Origin: UBA5109 sp965661005 | Lineage (GTDB): Bacteria > Pseudomonadota > Gammaproteobacteria > Pseudomonadales > Pseudohongiellaceae | Assembly (NCBI GenBank): GCA_965661005.1 | Contig: CBFICB010000002.1 | Span: 1-64,000 of the forward strand | Direction of reading: 5' to 3' | Length of the DNA stretch: 64,000 nt | Part shown: positions 35,892 through 44,717 of the stretch, one piece after another | Layout: every line of letters begins with the position of its first letter | How positions within the stretch are numbered: the first letter of the stretch is position 1 | Program-made: the position numbers and the translations under genes | Notes under the pieces: generated by a model | Told to the model about the DNA's origin: nothing | The model's database searches: none | Seen by the model: only the letters and a program-made list of their open reading frames with translations

Positions 35892-38321
35892 TCATTGCGC
35901 GTTATTAGCGGCTAATTGTCCCTCTCCTCCCGCTGCCTGTTTCATACGAAACGGCGCGGATTTCACAATTTCCTGAACAATGGCAGAAAATCGATAATCA
36001 ACATCCGCGGTGTTATCAACAATCGCTCTGACTGTTGGCATGTCGTAATATTCAAGACCTCTGCCAATAGCATAGGTAAGCATTCTGTTGACAAAAGTAT
36101 TCACGAATAATTCCGGACGCTCAGTTAAGGCTTGTTTTAAATCTGTGGGACCATCAATGGGCGTGCCATTTGCCAGTTCTCCAGAAGAATCAATTGGCAG
36201 ACCTCCTTCATCAAGATCACGCCAGCGTCCAACCGCATCGAATTTTTCCATAGCCAGTCCAATTGGATCCATGATGTTGTGACAAGATGAGCATGCAGGG
36301 TCAGCACGGTGTCTAGCCAAACGCTGTCTTAATGATTCCTGATCAAGACTTGCCGCATCATTTTCTTCCAGTGCAGGGACATTATCAGGAGGATCTGATG
36401 CTCTTGTACCAAGAATATTGTCCAGCACAAATTTTCCTCTAAGCACTGGTGAGGTTCTGTGAGCAAAAGATGTCACAGTGAGAATGCTGCCCTGTCCCAG
36501 CAATCCTCCACGAGCAGGATCATCAAGCTCTACATAGCGGAAATGATCTCCATAAACTCCGGGGATATCATAATGTCTTGCAAGGCGCTCGTTAACGTAG
36601 GTGTAATCAGCAGTCATCAACTTCATAACACTTTTATTCTCACGCATGATGTTCTCAAAAAACATTGAGGTTTCTGTCACGAAAGCTCTGCGTAGATTCT
36701 CATCAAAGTTTGGAAATGCAATTTCGTCTGGAGTAGCGCCATCTAGGTTCCTAAGCTGCAGCCACTGGCCAGCAAAATTCTCGACAATGGAGCTTGCTCT
36801 CTCGTCAGCCAACATACGGTTAACCTGGGTTTCCAAAACCTGGGGGTCACTTAACTGCCCATTGGCTGCCAAACTGATCAGCTCCTCATCGGGAATACTG
36901 CTCCAAAGGAAAAATGAAAGCCTGGAAGCCAGCTCAAGGTCGCTGATTGCAAAACTTTCACCTGCTGCAACATCAGGATGATCCCGTTCAATTCGAAACA
37001 GGAAATTTGGACTCATCAACATACGGCGCAGGGCCATTTGTATGCCTCCATCAAATGTTCCTTTAGATTCACGTCCTTCAAAATAGAAGTTCATCAAGAC
37101 ATCTAATTCCGTATCATCAACGGGTCTGCGATAAGCTTTTCTAGCCAGAGTTGAAACAATTTCTTCAGCACAGGCCTGCTCTTGAGAAATCTGGGTAGGA
37201 TAGCAGCTGAAAATTGCTTCTCGGCTCCTTGTTAATTGGGAAGGAGCACTTGAATTGAAGGGCCCTCGAATATTGAGCCTGGCTGGGGATGGAATTCCAC
37301 CAACATAAACAGGATCGAAATTATTTTTATCAAAGGGCTGAAGTTGATCTACTTCATATGCCTGTGTTTTTTCCAAAAAAGTCACGGTCACATTATGAAC
37401 GCCCGCTGGAACAGCAATGCGTATTTTTGCACGATTTTCTACAGATTCAGTAGAGGCTGCACCATTTTCAAGCATTAAGGTGTAATCCGCGACACCACCT
37501 ATAGTTGCTGTATGAACACGTTTTCCATCAATACTGACCTCAAACTGATGTGGAAACTGGAGGCCTTTAACCACTTCTAGTGAATTAACCAAAAAGTGTG
37601 TGTTAATTTCGTATATGCCGTCTAAAGGAAAATTATGATCGGCCGAGATACCACCACGTGTACCTAAAGGAAACCCATCAATATGTTTGTCCTGAGACAG
37701 CATGCTGCTCACTGTATAGTTTGCTTCTTCAGGTGGAAATTCAGGATCACCAACAGCAATAGCACTGACCCTGTCAGCGGCAGCAAGATAGCCTTCGAGC
37801 AGCGTTGGTGAAACATTCATAACGTCGGCAATATTATCGAAACCATAACTTGTGGTATCTGGCGGAAGGATGGCTGCCATATCGACATCCATACCCAATA
37901 AATCACGAATAACGGCCGCATACTGGTTACGATTTAGCCTGTAAAGGCCGGGCCGACCTGGATTGGGGTCTTGCATGGCAGCTTCATCAAGCTCATCTTC
38001 CAGAAAACTAACCAATTCTAGATATGTTTCCTGATCAGGACGAGGCTGACCTGGGGGGGGCATCATAGAACCTCTCAATTTATTCACAACCCTTTCCCAG
38101 ATTTCTGCATCCGAACCGACATCACCAACATCAAGTAAATCTAATGCCAGCTGTCCTTCCCAATCTATTGCGTTATGACAATCAAAACAAAAATTTGAAA
38201 CAATATCCTGATGAACTTCTGCGGTTTCACTATCTGCAGCAAGACTATGTGCCGAGAAAACGGCCATAAAGGGCAGCAAACTAGCTAATAAATTTCGAAA
38301 AATGTGTTTATTTAAATACAT
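35892..38321 (-). CDS. DUF1592-family (DUF1587/1595/1592/1588/1585) exported cytochrome-like protein
   Basis: The ATG at 38321 gives 809 residues with a signal peptide (MYLNKHIFRNLLASLLPFMA) and is preceded by GAGGAAG. The frame is open to 38348. Near the N terminus, NFCFDCHNAIDW is a c-type heme motif CxxCH. The planctomycete-type domain order follows: RNQYAAVIRDLLGMDVD (DUF1587), AFVTETSMFFENIMRE (DUF1592), GILTVTSFAHRTSP-like SILTVTSFAHRTSPVLRGK (DUF1588), and a C-terminal region with a second CxxCH (ACSSCHNIMDPIG) and DUF1585. It is probably periplasmic and redox-active with an unknown substrate. It heads the DUF1592-DUF1552-ankyrin set inserted between the two Anbu half-clusters. Confidence 0.9.
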   Translation of the reverse strand: MYLNKHIFRNLLASLLPFMAVFSAHSLAADSETAEVHQDIVSNFCFDCHNAIDWEGQLALDLLDVGDVGSDAEIWERVVNKLRGSMMPPPGQPRPDQETYLELVSFLEDELDEAAMQDPNPGRPGLYRLNRNQYAAVIRDLLGMDVDMAAILPPDTTSYGFDNIADVMNVSPTLLEGYLAAADRVSAIAVGDPEFPPEEANYTVSSMLSQDKHIDGFPLGTRGGISADHNFPLDGIYEINTHFLVNSLEVVKGLQFPHQFEVSIDGKRVHTATIGGVADYTLMLENGAASTESVENRAKIRIAVPAGVHNVTVTFLEKTQAYEVDQLQPFDKNNFDPVYVGGIPSPARLNIRGPFNSSAPSQLTRSREAIFSCYPTQISQEQACAEEIVSTLARKAYRRPVDDTELDVLMNFYFEGRESKGTFDGGIQMALRRMLMSPNFLFRIERDHPDVAAGESFAISDLELASRLSFFLWSSIPDEELISLAANGQLSDPQVLETQVNRMLADERASSIVENFAGQWLQLRNLDGATPDEIAFPNFDENLRRAFVTETSMFFENIMRENKSVMKLMTADYTYVNERLARHYDIPGVYGDHFRYVELDDPARGGLLGQGSILTVTSFAHRTSPVLRGKFVLDNILGTRASDPPDNVPALEENDAASLDQESLRQRLARHRADPACSSCHNIMDPIGLAMEKFDAVGRWRDLDEGGLPIDSSGELANGTPIDGPTDLKQALTERPELFVNTFVNRMLTYAIGRGLEYYDMPTVRAIVDNTADVDYRFSAIVQEIVKSAPFRMKQAAGGEGQLAANNAQ

Positions 38322-38348
38322 TCCCCACTTCCTCAATTTTAATTTCAA

Positions 38349-38635
38349 TTTCGTATTCGGTTTTTTAATTTCTACTAAACTTTATAAATCTTTTACGCTA
38401 GTAATCACGATCCAGATTTATTTTTTTTAACTTTTCAATCAACTATCTTGTTGATTAAATTGAATATTTTACATATCCCTTCAATGGTGCGGCCTAGTAT
38501 ATAGCAAGCAATGCAATCTGTTCTATGAAAGTAAGACTTCCCATGGCATGTTCCATTTTTCTTTCATTATTGCAGGCAAACGATTATTTATTAAGCCATC
38601 ATAAGAGGCTAACAGGCATTAGAATTTCTGGACTG
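38349..38635. other. Intergenic region upstream of the DUF1592 gene
   Basis: About 290 bp between the transglutaminase gene stop and the DUF1592 gene. It is AT-rich and likely holds the DUF1592 promoter. The inverted repeat AATCAAC...GTTGATT (38437-38443 and 38450-38456, 6-nt loop) is the only clear structure and could be an operator. It does not fit an FNR site because the half-sites are in the opposite order. Confidence 0.5.
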
Positions 38636-41600
38636 TCAGCACCTTTCTTGGAAACGCAGATCCAGTGTGTAAGGCCTTTTGGGATGCGGCTCAGTTTTGG
38701 CGATTCTTATTTTGCCCTGTGAGTGCCCTTTGGAAGAAATCCGGGCGACTCGACGTGCCTCTGCTTCATTAGCGTTAACCGGGAAAGTGTCATAATTACG
38801 ACCACCTGGGTGAGAGACATAATAAGTGCAGCCACCTAAAGAGCGTGAATTCATTGTGTCTACTACATCGAAGACCAGAGGACTATGCACTCCGATAGTG
38901 GGATGTAAAGCCGAATAAGTATCCCATGCCTTGAAGCGTATCCCTGCAACATATTCACCGTCTTTTCCTGTTGCCTGCAAAGGCACCTTGCGTTTATTAC
39001 AACAGAGCATAAGCCTTTCTCCATAGAGGCCCTGAATTTTCACCTGCAATCGTTCAACTGAAGAATCAACATATCGAGAGGTCCCTGTCGTTGAGCTTTC
39101 TTCGCCAAGCACATGCCAGGGCTCAATAGCGCCATGGATGTCCAGTTGTAAACCAGCCACATGAAAACTACCATAATGGGGAAAGCGGAACTCCTGAAAA
39201 GGGCTTAGCCAATCCAGTTCAAACTCAACATCAGCAGCCTGAAGGTCCTTTACCACCCATCGCATATCTTCCCAGATATAGTGGGGAAGCATGAAGCGAT
39301 CATGTAATTGATGATCCCAATGAATCAAACTTTTCTTATAGGGATTGGCGGAAAACCAGGCCAGTAAGCTTCGCAGTAATAACATTTGCACTGCGCTCAT
39401 TTGCCAGTGAGGAGGCATCTCGAAATTACGAAACTCTACCAAGCCCAATCTTCCCGTAGCACTGGAAGGAGAATAAAGTTTATCAATACAAAATTCTGAT
39501 CGGTGGGTATTTCCCGTAAGGTCAACCAAAAAATTCCTTAGAATCCTATCAATCAACCACGGACTATCGGTTTCGCCCTTTGGCAATTGCTGCAAGGCAA
39601 TTTCCAGCTCGTAAAGATTGTCATCCCTGGCTTCATCGACACGCGGAGCCTGTGATGTTGGCCCAATAAACTGGCCAGAGAACAAGTAGGATAAACTTGG
39701 ATGATTCTGCCAATAACGCAACATGCTTTCGAGCAAATGCGGTTGACTCAAAAAAGGGCTATCCCCGACCTTGGCTGCTCCGAGCGTGACATGATTACCG
39801 CCACCGGTCCCTGTATGCTTGCCATCAATCATGAATTTTTCAGTTCCGAGACGACAGTTTCTGGCTGCTTCATAAAGTATTGAAATATTCTTGATGGATT
39901 CCTGCCAGGAAGCCGCAGGATGTATATTCACTTCAATCACACCAGGATCTGGCGTAATCATCAGCTTTTTCAAACGCGGATCTCGAGGTGGTTCATAGCC
40001 CTCAAGAATTAATGGACATTTCAATTCCGCTGCGCTCTGCTCAATTAACTCCAAGAGAGTGACATAATGCTCCAATACTTTCAGTGGGGGCATAAAGGCA
40101 TATAGCTTGCCATTTCTGACTTCGACACACAGTGCGGTGTGTATTATCTTTTCGACAAACACCTTCTTTTTCTTTGACTTTTTAGACTTATTTAGCGGGT
40201 AATCCAGCGCTTTACGTTCAGCGAAAGGATCTTTTTCAAAATCATAATCTCTCTCTACCTCCCAAGGCAGACTTTCTAAAGGCAATCTATAGCCCATTGC
40301 AGAATCTCCTGGGATCAGGAAGACTTTACCTCTGGAAAACTGCCATTTACTGCTAGCCCAGCCTCCCTTTTCTTCATCTCCTGACCAGGCTAGGGGTAAG
40401 ACATAACCTACTTTGTGCCTTAATCCCTGATCAAACACTTTGCGTAATCGCTTACGGTCCTGTTCATTGCTCAACTTGCTGTTTGATACACTCAAATTTT
40501 TGGGTAGCTGACCTTCTTTTTTTAGATACACCTCAGCATCTTCATAAGTCGGCAGCGTAAAACGTTTATCTAGCCCTAGCTTTTCAGAAAGCTTATAAAT
40601 TATTTTTTGTGCCATCGTTTTGGCAACTTTATTTTTACTTTGGGTATCATCAAGCAAGTTTTTATCGTGCCAAAGAGGCTTGTTGTCTGTCCGCCAAAAC
40701 AATCCAAGCGCCCAACGTGGCAACTCTTCACCCGGATACCACTTACCTTGCCCATAATGCAATAAGCCGTTTTCAGCAAAGTGATCTTTTAGTGATAGAA
40801 GCAACTCTGAGGAAAGTCTCAGTTTATCTTCACCCAAGGCTTTGTTATTCCACTCTTCACCTTCCATATCATCTATGGAAACAAAAGTAGGTTCTCCTCC
40901 CATGGTTAATTTAAGTTTTTGCTGTTTTAGTTTGCTGTCTACTTTTTTACCCAGCGTATTGATCAACTGCCACTGATCGTCTCTATAAGGCTTGGTTACT
41001 CGAGGGTCTTCATGAATTCGTTTAACCGTATTGCTAAATTCAAACTCAACCTTGCAGGGCTCGGTTGATCCCGTTATTGGAGAGGCACTTTGAGGGTCCG
41101 GAGTACAGGCTAAAGGTATATGCCCTTCCCCGGCAAACAGACCTGAAGTTGCATCCATACCCAACCACCCTGCCCCGGGGATGTAGACTTCAGCCCAGGC
41201 ATGTAAATCAGTAAAATCTTCTTCAGGTCCCGATGGGCCGTCCAATGCTTTTTGGTCGGCCTTGAGTTGAACCAAATAACCTGAAACAAAGCGTGCAGCC
41301 AAACCTAAATGTCGAAACATTTGTACCAGTAACCAGGCACTATCGCGGCAAGAACCAGATCCAATTTGCAAGGTTTCTTCACAAGTTTGAACTCCAGGAA
41401 GCATTCGAATCAAATACGCTACTCGTTGCTGAACAATTTGATTCATGGCCACCAGAAAATTAATGGTGGGCTGTTTACTTCTATCAACCTGCCTCAAAAG
41501 TTCCATTAACAAGGGGCCTTTCTCGGTGATTTGAAGGTAGGGTGCGAGATCTTTCTTTAATTGCTTGTCATATTTGAAAGGAAAATGATCAACTGATTCT

Positions 41601-41887
41601 TCCAGAAAAAAATCAAAAGGATTCACTACGGTCATATCAACAATAACTTCAACGTCAATACTTAATTTTCGCGTCTTTTCAGGAAAAACCAAGCGGGCAA
41701 GATAGTTCGAAAAAGGGTCTTGTTGCCAGTTAATGAAATGGTTTTCCGGGCTAACCTTTAAAGAGTAGGAATGTATTGGCATCCGGCAATGTGGCGCTGG
41801 GCGCAGGCGTAATATGTGTGGCTGTATAGCAACCCTTTTATCAAAATGATAAACAGTATGATGTTGTATCGCTACTTTTATAGTCAT
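38636..41887 (-). CDS. Transglutaminase-like protein with DUF2126 (Anbu neighbourhood)
   Basis: A 1083-residue protein. An N-terminal transglutaminase N-domain (TVYHFDKRVAIQPHILRLRP) precedes the papain-like core, whose catalytic triad is intact: Cys180 in GSGSCRDSAW, His229 in DLHAWAEVY and Asp245 in WLGMDATSG. From about residue 300 onwards it is DUF2126 (LKLTMGGEPTFVSIDDMEG, HTGTGGGNHVTLGAA, GRLGLVEFRNFEMPPHWQM). Proteins of this type are encoded with Anbu, alpha-E and ATP-grasp proteins and may make or cleave isopeptide links. It lies 42 bp after Anbu copy 2 on the same strand, forming an operon. No alpha-E or ATP-grasp gene follows. Confidence 0.93.
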   Translation of the reverse strand: MTIKVAIQHHTVYHFDKRVAIQPHILRLRPAPHCRMPIHSYSLKVSPENHFINWQQDPFSNYLARLVFPEKTRKLSIDVEVIVDMTVVNPFDFFLEESVDHFPFKYDKQLKKDLAPYLQITEKGPLLMELLRQVDRSKQPTINFLVAMNQIVQQRVAYLIRMLPGVQTCEETLQIGSGSCRDSAWLLVQMFRHLGLAARFVSGYLVQLKADQKALDGPSGPEEDFTDLHAWAEVYIPGAGWLGMDATSGLFAGEGHIPLACTPDPQSASPITGSTEPCKVEFEFSNTVKRIHEDPRVTKPYRDDQWQLINTLGKKVDSKLKQQKLKLTMGGEPTFVSIDDMEGEEWNNKALGEDKLRLSSELLLSLKDHFAENGLLHYGQGKWYPGEELPRWALGLFWRTDNKPLWHDKNLLDDTQSKNKVAKTMAQKIIYKLSEKLGLDKRFTLPTYEDAEVYLKKEGQLPKNLSVSNSKLSNEQDRKRLRKVFDQGLRHKVGYVLPLAWSGDEEKGGWASSKWQFSRGKVFLIPGDSAMGYRLPLESLPWEVERDYDFEKDPFAERKALDYPLNKSKKSKKKKVFVEKIIHTALCVEVRNGKLYAFMPPLKVLEHYVTLLELIEQSAAELKCPLILEGYEPPRDPRLKKLMITPDPGVIEVNIHPAASWQESIKNISILYEAARNCRLGTEKFMIDGKHTGTGGGNHVTLGAAKVGDSPFLSQPHLLESMLRYWQNHPSLSYLFSGQFIGPTSQAPRVDEARDDNLYELEIALQQLPKGETDSPWLIDRILRNFLVDLTGNTHRSEFCIDKLYSPSSATGRLGLVEFRNFEMPPHWQMSAVQMLLLRSLLAWFSANPYKKSLIHWDHQLHDRFMLPHYIWEDMRWVVKDLQAADVEFELDWLSPFQEFRFPHYGSFHVAGLQLDIHGAIEPWHVLGEESSTTGTSRYVDSSVERLQVKIQGLYGERLMLCCNKRKVPLQATGKDGEYVAGIRFKAWDTYSALHPTIGVHSPLVFDVVDTMNSRSLGGCTYYVSHPGGRNYDTFPVNANEAEARRVARISSKGHSQGKIRIAKTEPHPKRPYTLDLRFQERC

Positions 41888-41929
41888 CTATCTATAATCA
41901 TCTATTTAGGATTTGTGTTGCTTGATCAC

Positions 41930-42679
41930 TTAGTTATTTAGCATGAGGTTTTTGTTGTCGGAATTTAACCATGATAATCCTGGCAACTGATTAAATGCTT
42001 CTTTAAGACGTTTATCCCAGGCTTTTTTCAGACCACGCAGAAAATCATTATCTTCTTCAAAACGATGATAGGGCTGTAATAAAAACGAATCTGCATGGTA
42101 AAACATCACTTCAATTGGCGGGCCTACGGTGAGATTACTGCGCATGGTGGAATCCATAGAAACCAGCGCACATAGCGCAGCTGTTTCCAAGGGTGTATCC
42201 ACATCAATTATTCTATCCAGAATTGGTTTGCCATACTTACTCTCGCCTATTTGCAAATAAGGGGTATCAGGCGAAGTAGTGATGTGATTCCCTGCCGGGT
42301 AAACCAAAGCAACGCTATGATCATAGCCTTTAATCTGCCCACCTATTAAAAAGCTTGCTTCAAAGGTTGGGCCCGTATTGTCATGTTTTTCCATTTGAGC
42401 CCGACTAACCTCACCAAGATAGTCAGCGGCATCACTTAGTGTAGAAACCGTAGCAAGACTAACAGGCTCATTTAGTCGAATATCCTTTTTCATTTGATGC
42501 ATTGTGGCCTGACTGGTTGCCAAATTACCTGCTGATAAGACCACAAATTGTCTCTGGTTACCCAATTCGAAGCGAAACATTTTGCTATAAATATATGCCT
42601 TATCTACCCCAGCATTAGTCCTAGAATCTGAACAAAATACAATACCGGAATTCACCGAGATGGCGACACAATACGTCAT
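41930..42679 (-). CDS. Anbu, proteasome-type peptidase (copy 2)
   Basis: A 249-residue paralogue of Anbu copy 1, alike over the whole length: MTYCVAISVNSGIVFCSDSR, then YSKMF, SAGNLATSQ, GGQIKG and TPYLQIGESKYG. The predicted catalytic Thr2, Asp18 and Lys33 are kept. Differences cluster at residues 85-110 and at the C-terminal tail, which in copy 1 is more acidic. It heads a two-gene operon with the transglutaminase-DUF2126 gene. Whether the two copies mix in one particle or form separate ones cannot be told. Confidence 0.92.
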   Translation of the reverse strand: MTYCVAISVNSGIVFCSDSRTNAGVDKAYIYSKMFRFELGNQRQFVVLSAGNLATSQATMHQMKKDIRLNEPVSLATVSTLSDAADYLGEVSRAQMEKHDNTGPTFEASFLIGGQIKGYDHSVALVYPAGNHITTSPDTPYLQIGESKYGKPILDRIIDVDTPLETAALCALVSMDSTMRSNLTVGPPIEVMFYHADSFLLQPYHRFEEDNDFLRGLKKAWDKRLKEAFNQLPGLSWLNSDNKNLMLNN

Positions 42680-42827
42680 AAAATAGACCTTTCTTGCTTA
42701 GGATTTATCTGTTTGGCTGAAAGTTTTTTGAAAAATTAGTATAGCGGAAAAACATCTTAAGAAAAGGAAAATTTATGCTTGAAACTTCTTTCCTCGAAGA
42801 CGTTGGCCATTTTGATTTCATCAATAA

Positions 42828-42853
42828 AAAAGGGCTTCAAAAGAAGCCCTTTT
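42828..42853. terminator. Intrinsic terminator after the DUF6152 gene
   Basis: Perfect 11-bp stem AAAAGGGCTTC / GAAGCCCTTTT with AAAA loop, 55 bp beyond the minus-strand DUF6152 stop. It isolates that operon from the Anbu copy 2 promoter. Confidence 0.9.
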
Positions 42854-42907
42854 AGCGAGGATCAATTTACACTCGAAAAAGTTAGCCTAATCAATAGGCC
42901 GACCTAG

Positions 42908-43384
42908 TTACATCTCGACTTCTTCACCAGCATCGACAGCTTCCTGTTTAGACATATAGCCTTTAGGCATCCAATCCTGCCATGATTCCAGATTTGGACC
43001 ACAGCCGCCATCATTAGGCATATACCATGTATCATCTTTAATGATGATACCTAAAGCACCGCCATTACGGCCATCATGCAATGGACATACAACTAGGTCG
43101 ACAGAATCACCTGGTTGAAAAGTAAAGCCATTCATTGGCTCAGAGCGCGTAACCAGAGATGCAGGAGCAGCACCTTCATAGGCATAGATATCGCCTGCAG
43201 CATCTCTTATATACAAAGCTACATGTGGGCTATTAAACGCCCAACGTACTACTTCTCCCCCAGTAACTTCTTCACGGGCTCTATCGAACATGGCAAAACT
43301 GTGATGCCCTGCTGCAAAATCAATTACGCCGAACGTCAACACAGCCATGATAAATAATGATAATTTTTTTATTGATATTTTCAT
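42908..43384 (-). CDS. DUF6152 family exported protein
   Basis: A 158-residue protein with a signal peptide (KKLSLFIMAVLTFGVIDFAA). The mature part begins GHHSFAMFDRAREEVTGGEV, the pattern of the DUF6152 family, and continues with RWAFNSPHVALYIRD, AAPASLVTRS and GDSVDLVVCPLHDGRNGGAL. Family members are small beta-rich periplasmic proteins of unknown function that often sit beside larger exported proteins like the one encoded just upstream at 43426-44451 (41-bp gap). The two are probably cotranscribed from the promoter near 44.63 kb. Confidence 0.8.
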   Translation of the reverse strand: MKISIKKLSLFIMAVLTFGVIDFAAGHHSFAMFDRAREEVTGGEVVRWAFNSPHVALYIRDAAGDIYAYEGAAPASLVTRSEPMNGFTFQPGDSVDLVVCPLHDGRNGGALGIIIKDDTWYMPNDGGCGPNLESWQDWMPKGYMSKQEAVDAGEEVEM

Positions 43385-43425
43385 AGTAATACTCCTTACC
43401 TAAATAGTTGTTTCTGTTTGTTTAT

Positions 43426-44451
43426 TCAAAAAGCAAAATCAAATGCATCGTTAAAAATTGGGCTTTTGTTTTGACCTGATAAATCAGGTGGTAAATCCGG
43501 ATTACGGGTCAGAGGGGTCCCTCTAGGATCGACATAACCAGGTTCTCCGGGTAGACGATATTGTGTTGAAGGGTTTCCGTTTTCATCAGTCGTCAAATAG
43601 GTATTGTTGTTTTGAGCACATTCCCAATAACGGATTCTCAAGCCCGCATCTTCCATATCTTGGCGATGACGAAAAGTATAAACCAAGCTTAAAGGCTCCA
43701 GCAGAGCTAAGTCATCGTACCAATAAACATTAGCACCCAGTCTTTTTTCTTTGTTTTCTTCATCCCAATATTCATACCAAATTTCTATAGCTTCAGCCTG
43801 ATTACTGGTCGGTGGTGTTCCCCGAAAGAAATCTGCCGGATAAATATCTTCTGTATGGATAACCAACACATTTCCAAGCTCATCATCTACTGCCCAAAAA
43901 CCAATACTGTCACCGTTGGCAAAATGAGTTCCATCAATGTTGATATGCTCCTGATTGATATAAATACGACGAGTGTCATTACCTAAATCGTTATGCCAAA
44001 GTGAATAAGTGGGGGTATTCAAAAATTCGCGAACATAGGGCTCTAGCAACCAGCGTGGCATTCCAGCAGGTTCACAGGTCGTTAACCTGTCATAGTCTAC
44101 TCCCAGGCTATTATTTACACTACCTAGATTGCGTCGATAGCGAAAAGCGTCTTCATATTCTGGTGTAAGAACACCCTCTATAATTTCCCCATCCGCCATA
44201 AAAGGTCGGTTGCCGCCAGTATTACCAGCAGTTGACCAGAGACCTTCCCACTTAGGCACGCTCAAATAATCATGTTGGACACCACCTTTGTAGTAGTCCA
44301 GCAAATAATCATAATGATCTCTTGAGCTTTCAAACTCCATAGGAAATGGTATTGCATCTGGTGTTGGCGCGCCGAATTGCGCAAATACGACACCAGATGC
44401 AGTCAGGCTTAAACCTGCTGCGATAGTTTTAAAGTGTTTCTTTAAACTCAT
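43426..44451 (-). CDS. Uncharacterised exported protein, partner of the DUF6152 protein
   Basis: A 341-residue protein with a signal peptide (KHFKTIAAGLSLTASGVVFAQ). I recognise no catalytic motif. Visible features are the mature start FGAPTPDAIPFPMEFESSRD, a tryptophan- and tyrosine-rich middle (PKWEGLWSTAGNTGGNRPF, PRWLLEPYVREF, IEIWYEYWDEE) and a region resembling those found in outer-layer proteins linked to DUF6152 genes (ITQEHINIDGTHFANGDSIG-like sequence at 165-185). It lies 41 bp upstream of the DUF6152 gene in an operon. An FNR-like promoter precedes it. Confidence 0.7.
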   Translation of the reverse strand: MSLKKHFKTIAAGLSLTASGVVFAQFGAPTPDAIPFPMEFESSRDHYDYLLDYYKGGVQHDYLSVPKWEGLWSTAGNTGGNRPFMADGEIIEGVLTPEYEDAFRYRRNLGSVNNSLGVDYDRLTTCEPAGMPRWLLEPYVREFLNTPTYSLWHNDLGNDTRRIYINQEHINIDGTHFANGDSIGFWAVDDELGNVLVIHTEDIYPADFFRGTPPTSNQAEAIEIWYEYWDEENKEKRLGANVYWYDDLALLEPLSLVYTFRHRQDMEDAGLRIRYWECAQNNNTYLTTDENGNPSTQYRLPGEPGYVDPRGTPLTRNPDLPPDLSGQNKSPIFNDAFDFAF

Positions 44452-44629
44452 GAATCCCCCTTCGCTGATTCTGATTTTCTATTTCTTTAATTCTTTTTTA
44501 TTTTAATGATAAGTTAGAAAGTACTTGTCCCTAACCCAAAGTCCAACTTGAATCCCATTCAAATTGGCTCAGACACTAAAGTACTATACCTTTTAAAATT
44601 CAAACAGCATATAGTTTGATGAAACTGGA

Positions 44630-44670
44630 TTTATAGTGAAATTTCACTTTACTTGCATGATTTAAATCAA
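44630..44670 (-). promoter_or_regulatory. Candidate FNR-dependent promoter with adjacent 14-bp palindrome
   Basis: ATGATTTAAATCAA (44657-44670) matches the FNR box TTGAT-N4-ATCAA at nine of ten positions. On the minus strand, a -10-like TATAAA lies at 44630-44635. This puts the box centre about 41 bp upstream of the implied start, the spacing of class II FNR promoters. Between them is the perfect palindrome AGTGAAATTTCACT (44635-44648), possibly a second regulator site. The downstream gene begins at 44451. Confidence 0.5.
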
Positions 44671-44717
44671 TATTCCTGCTATTGCATAGCGACTTCAGGA
44701 ATGCTTCTATTTTTATT

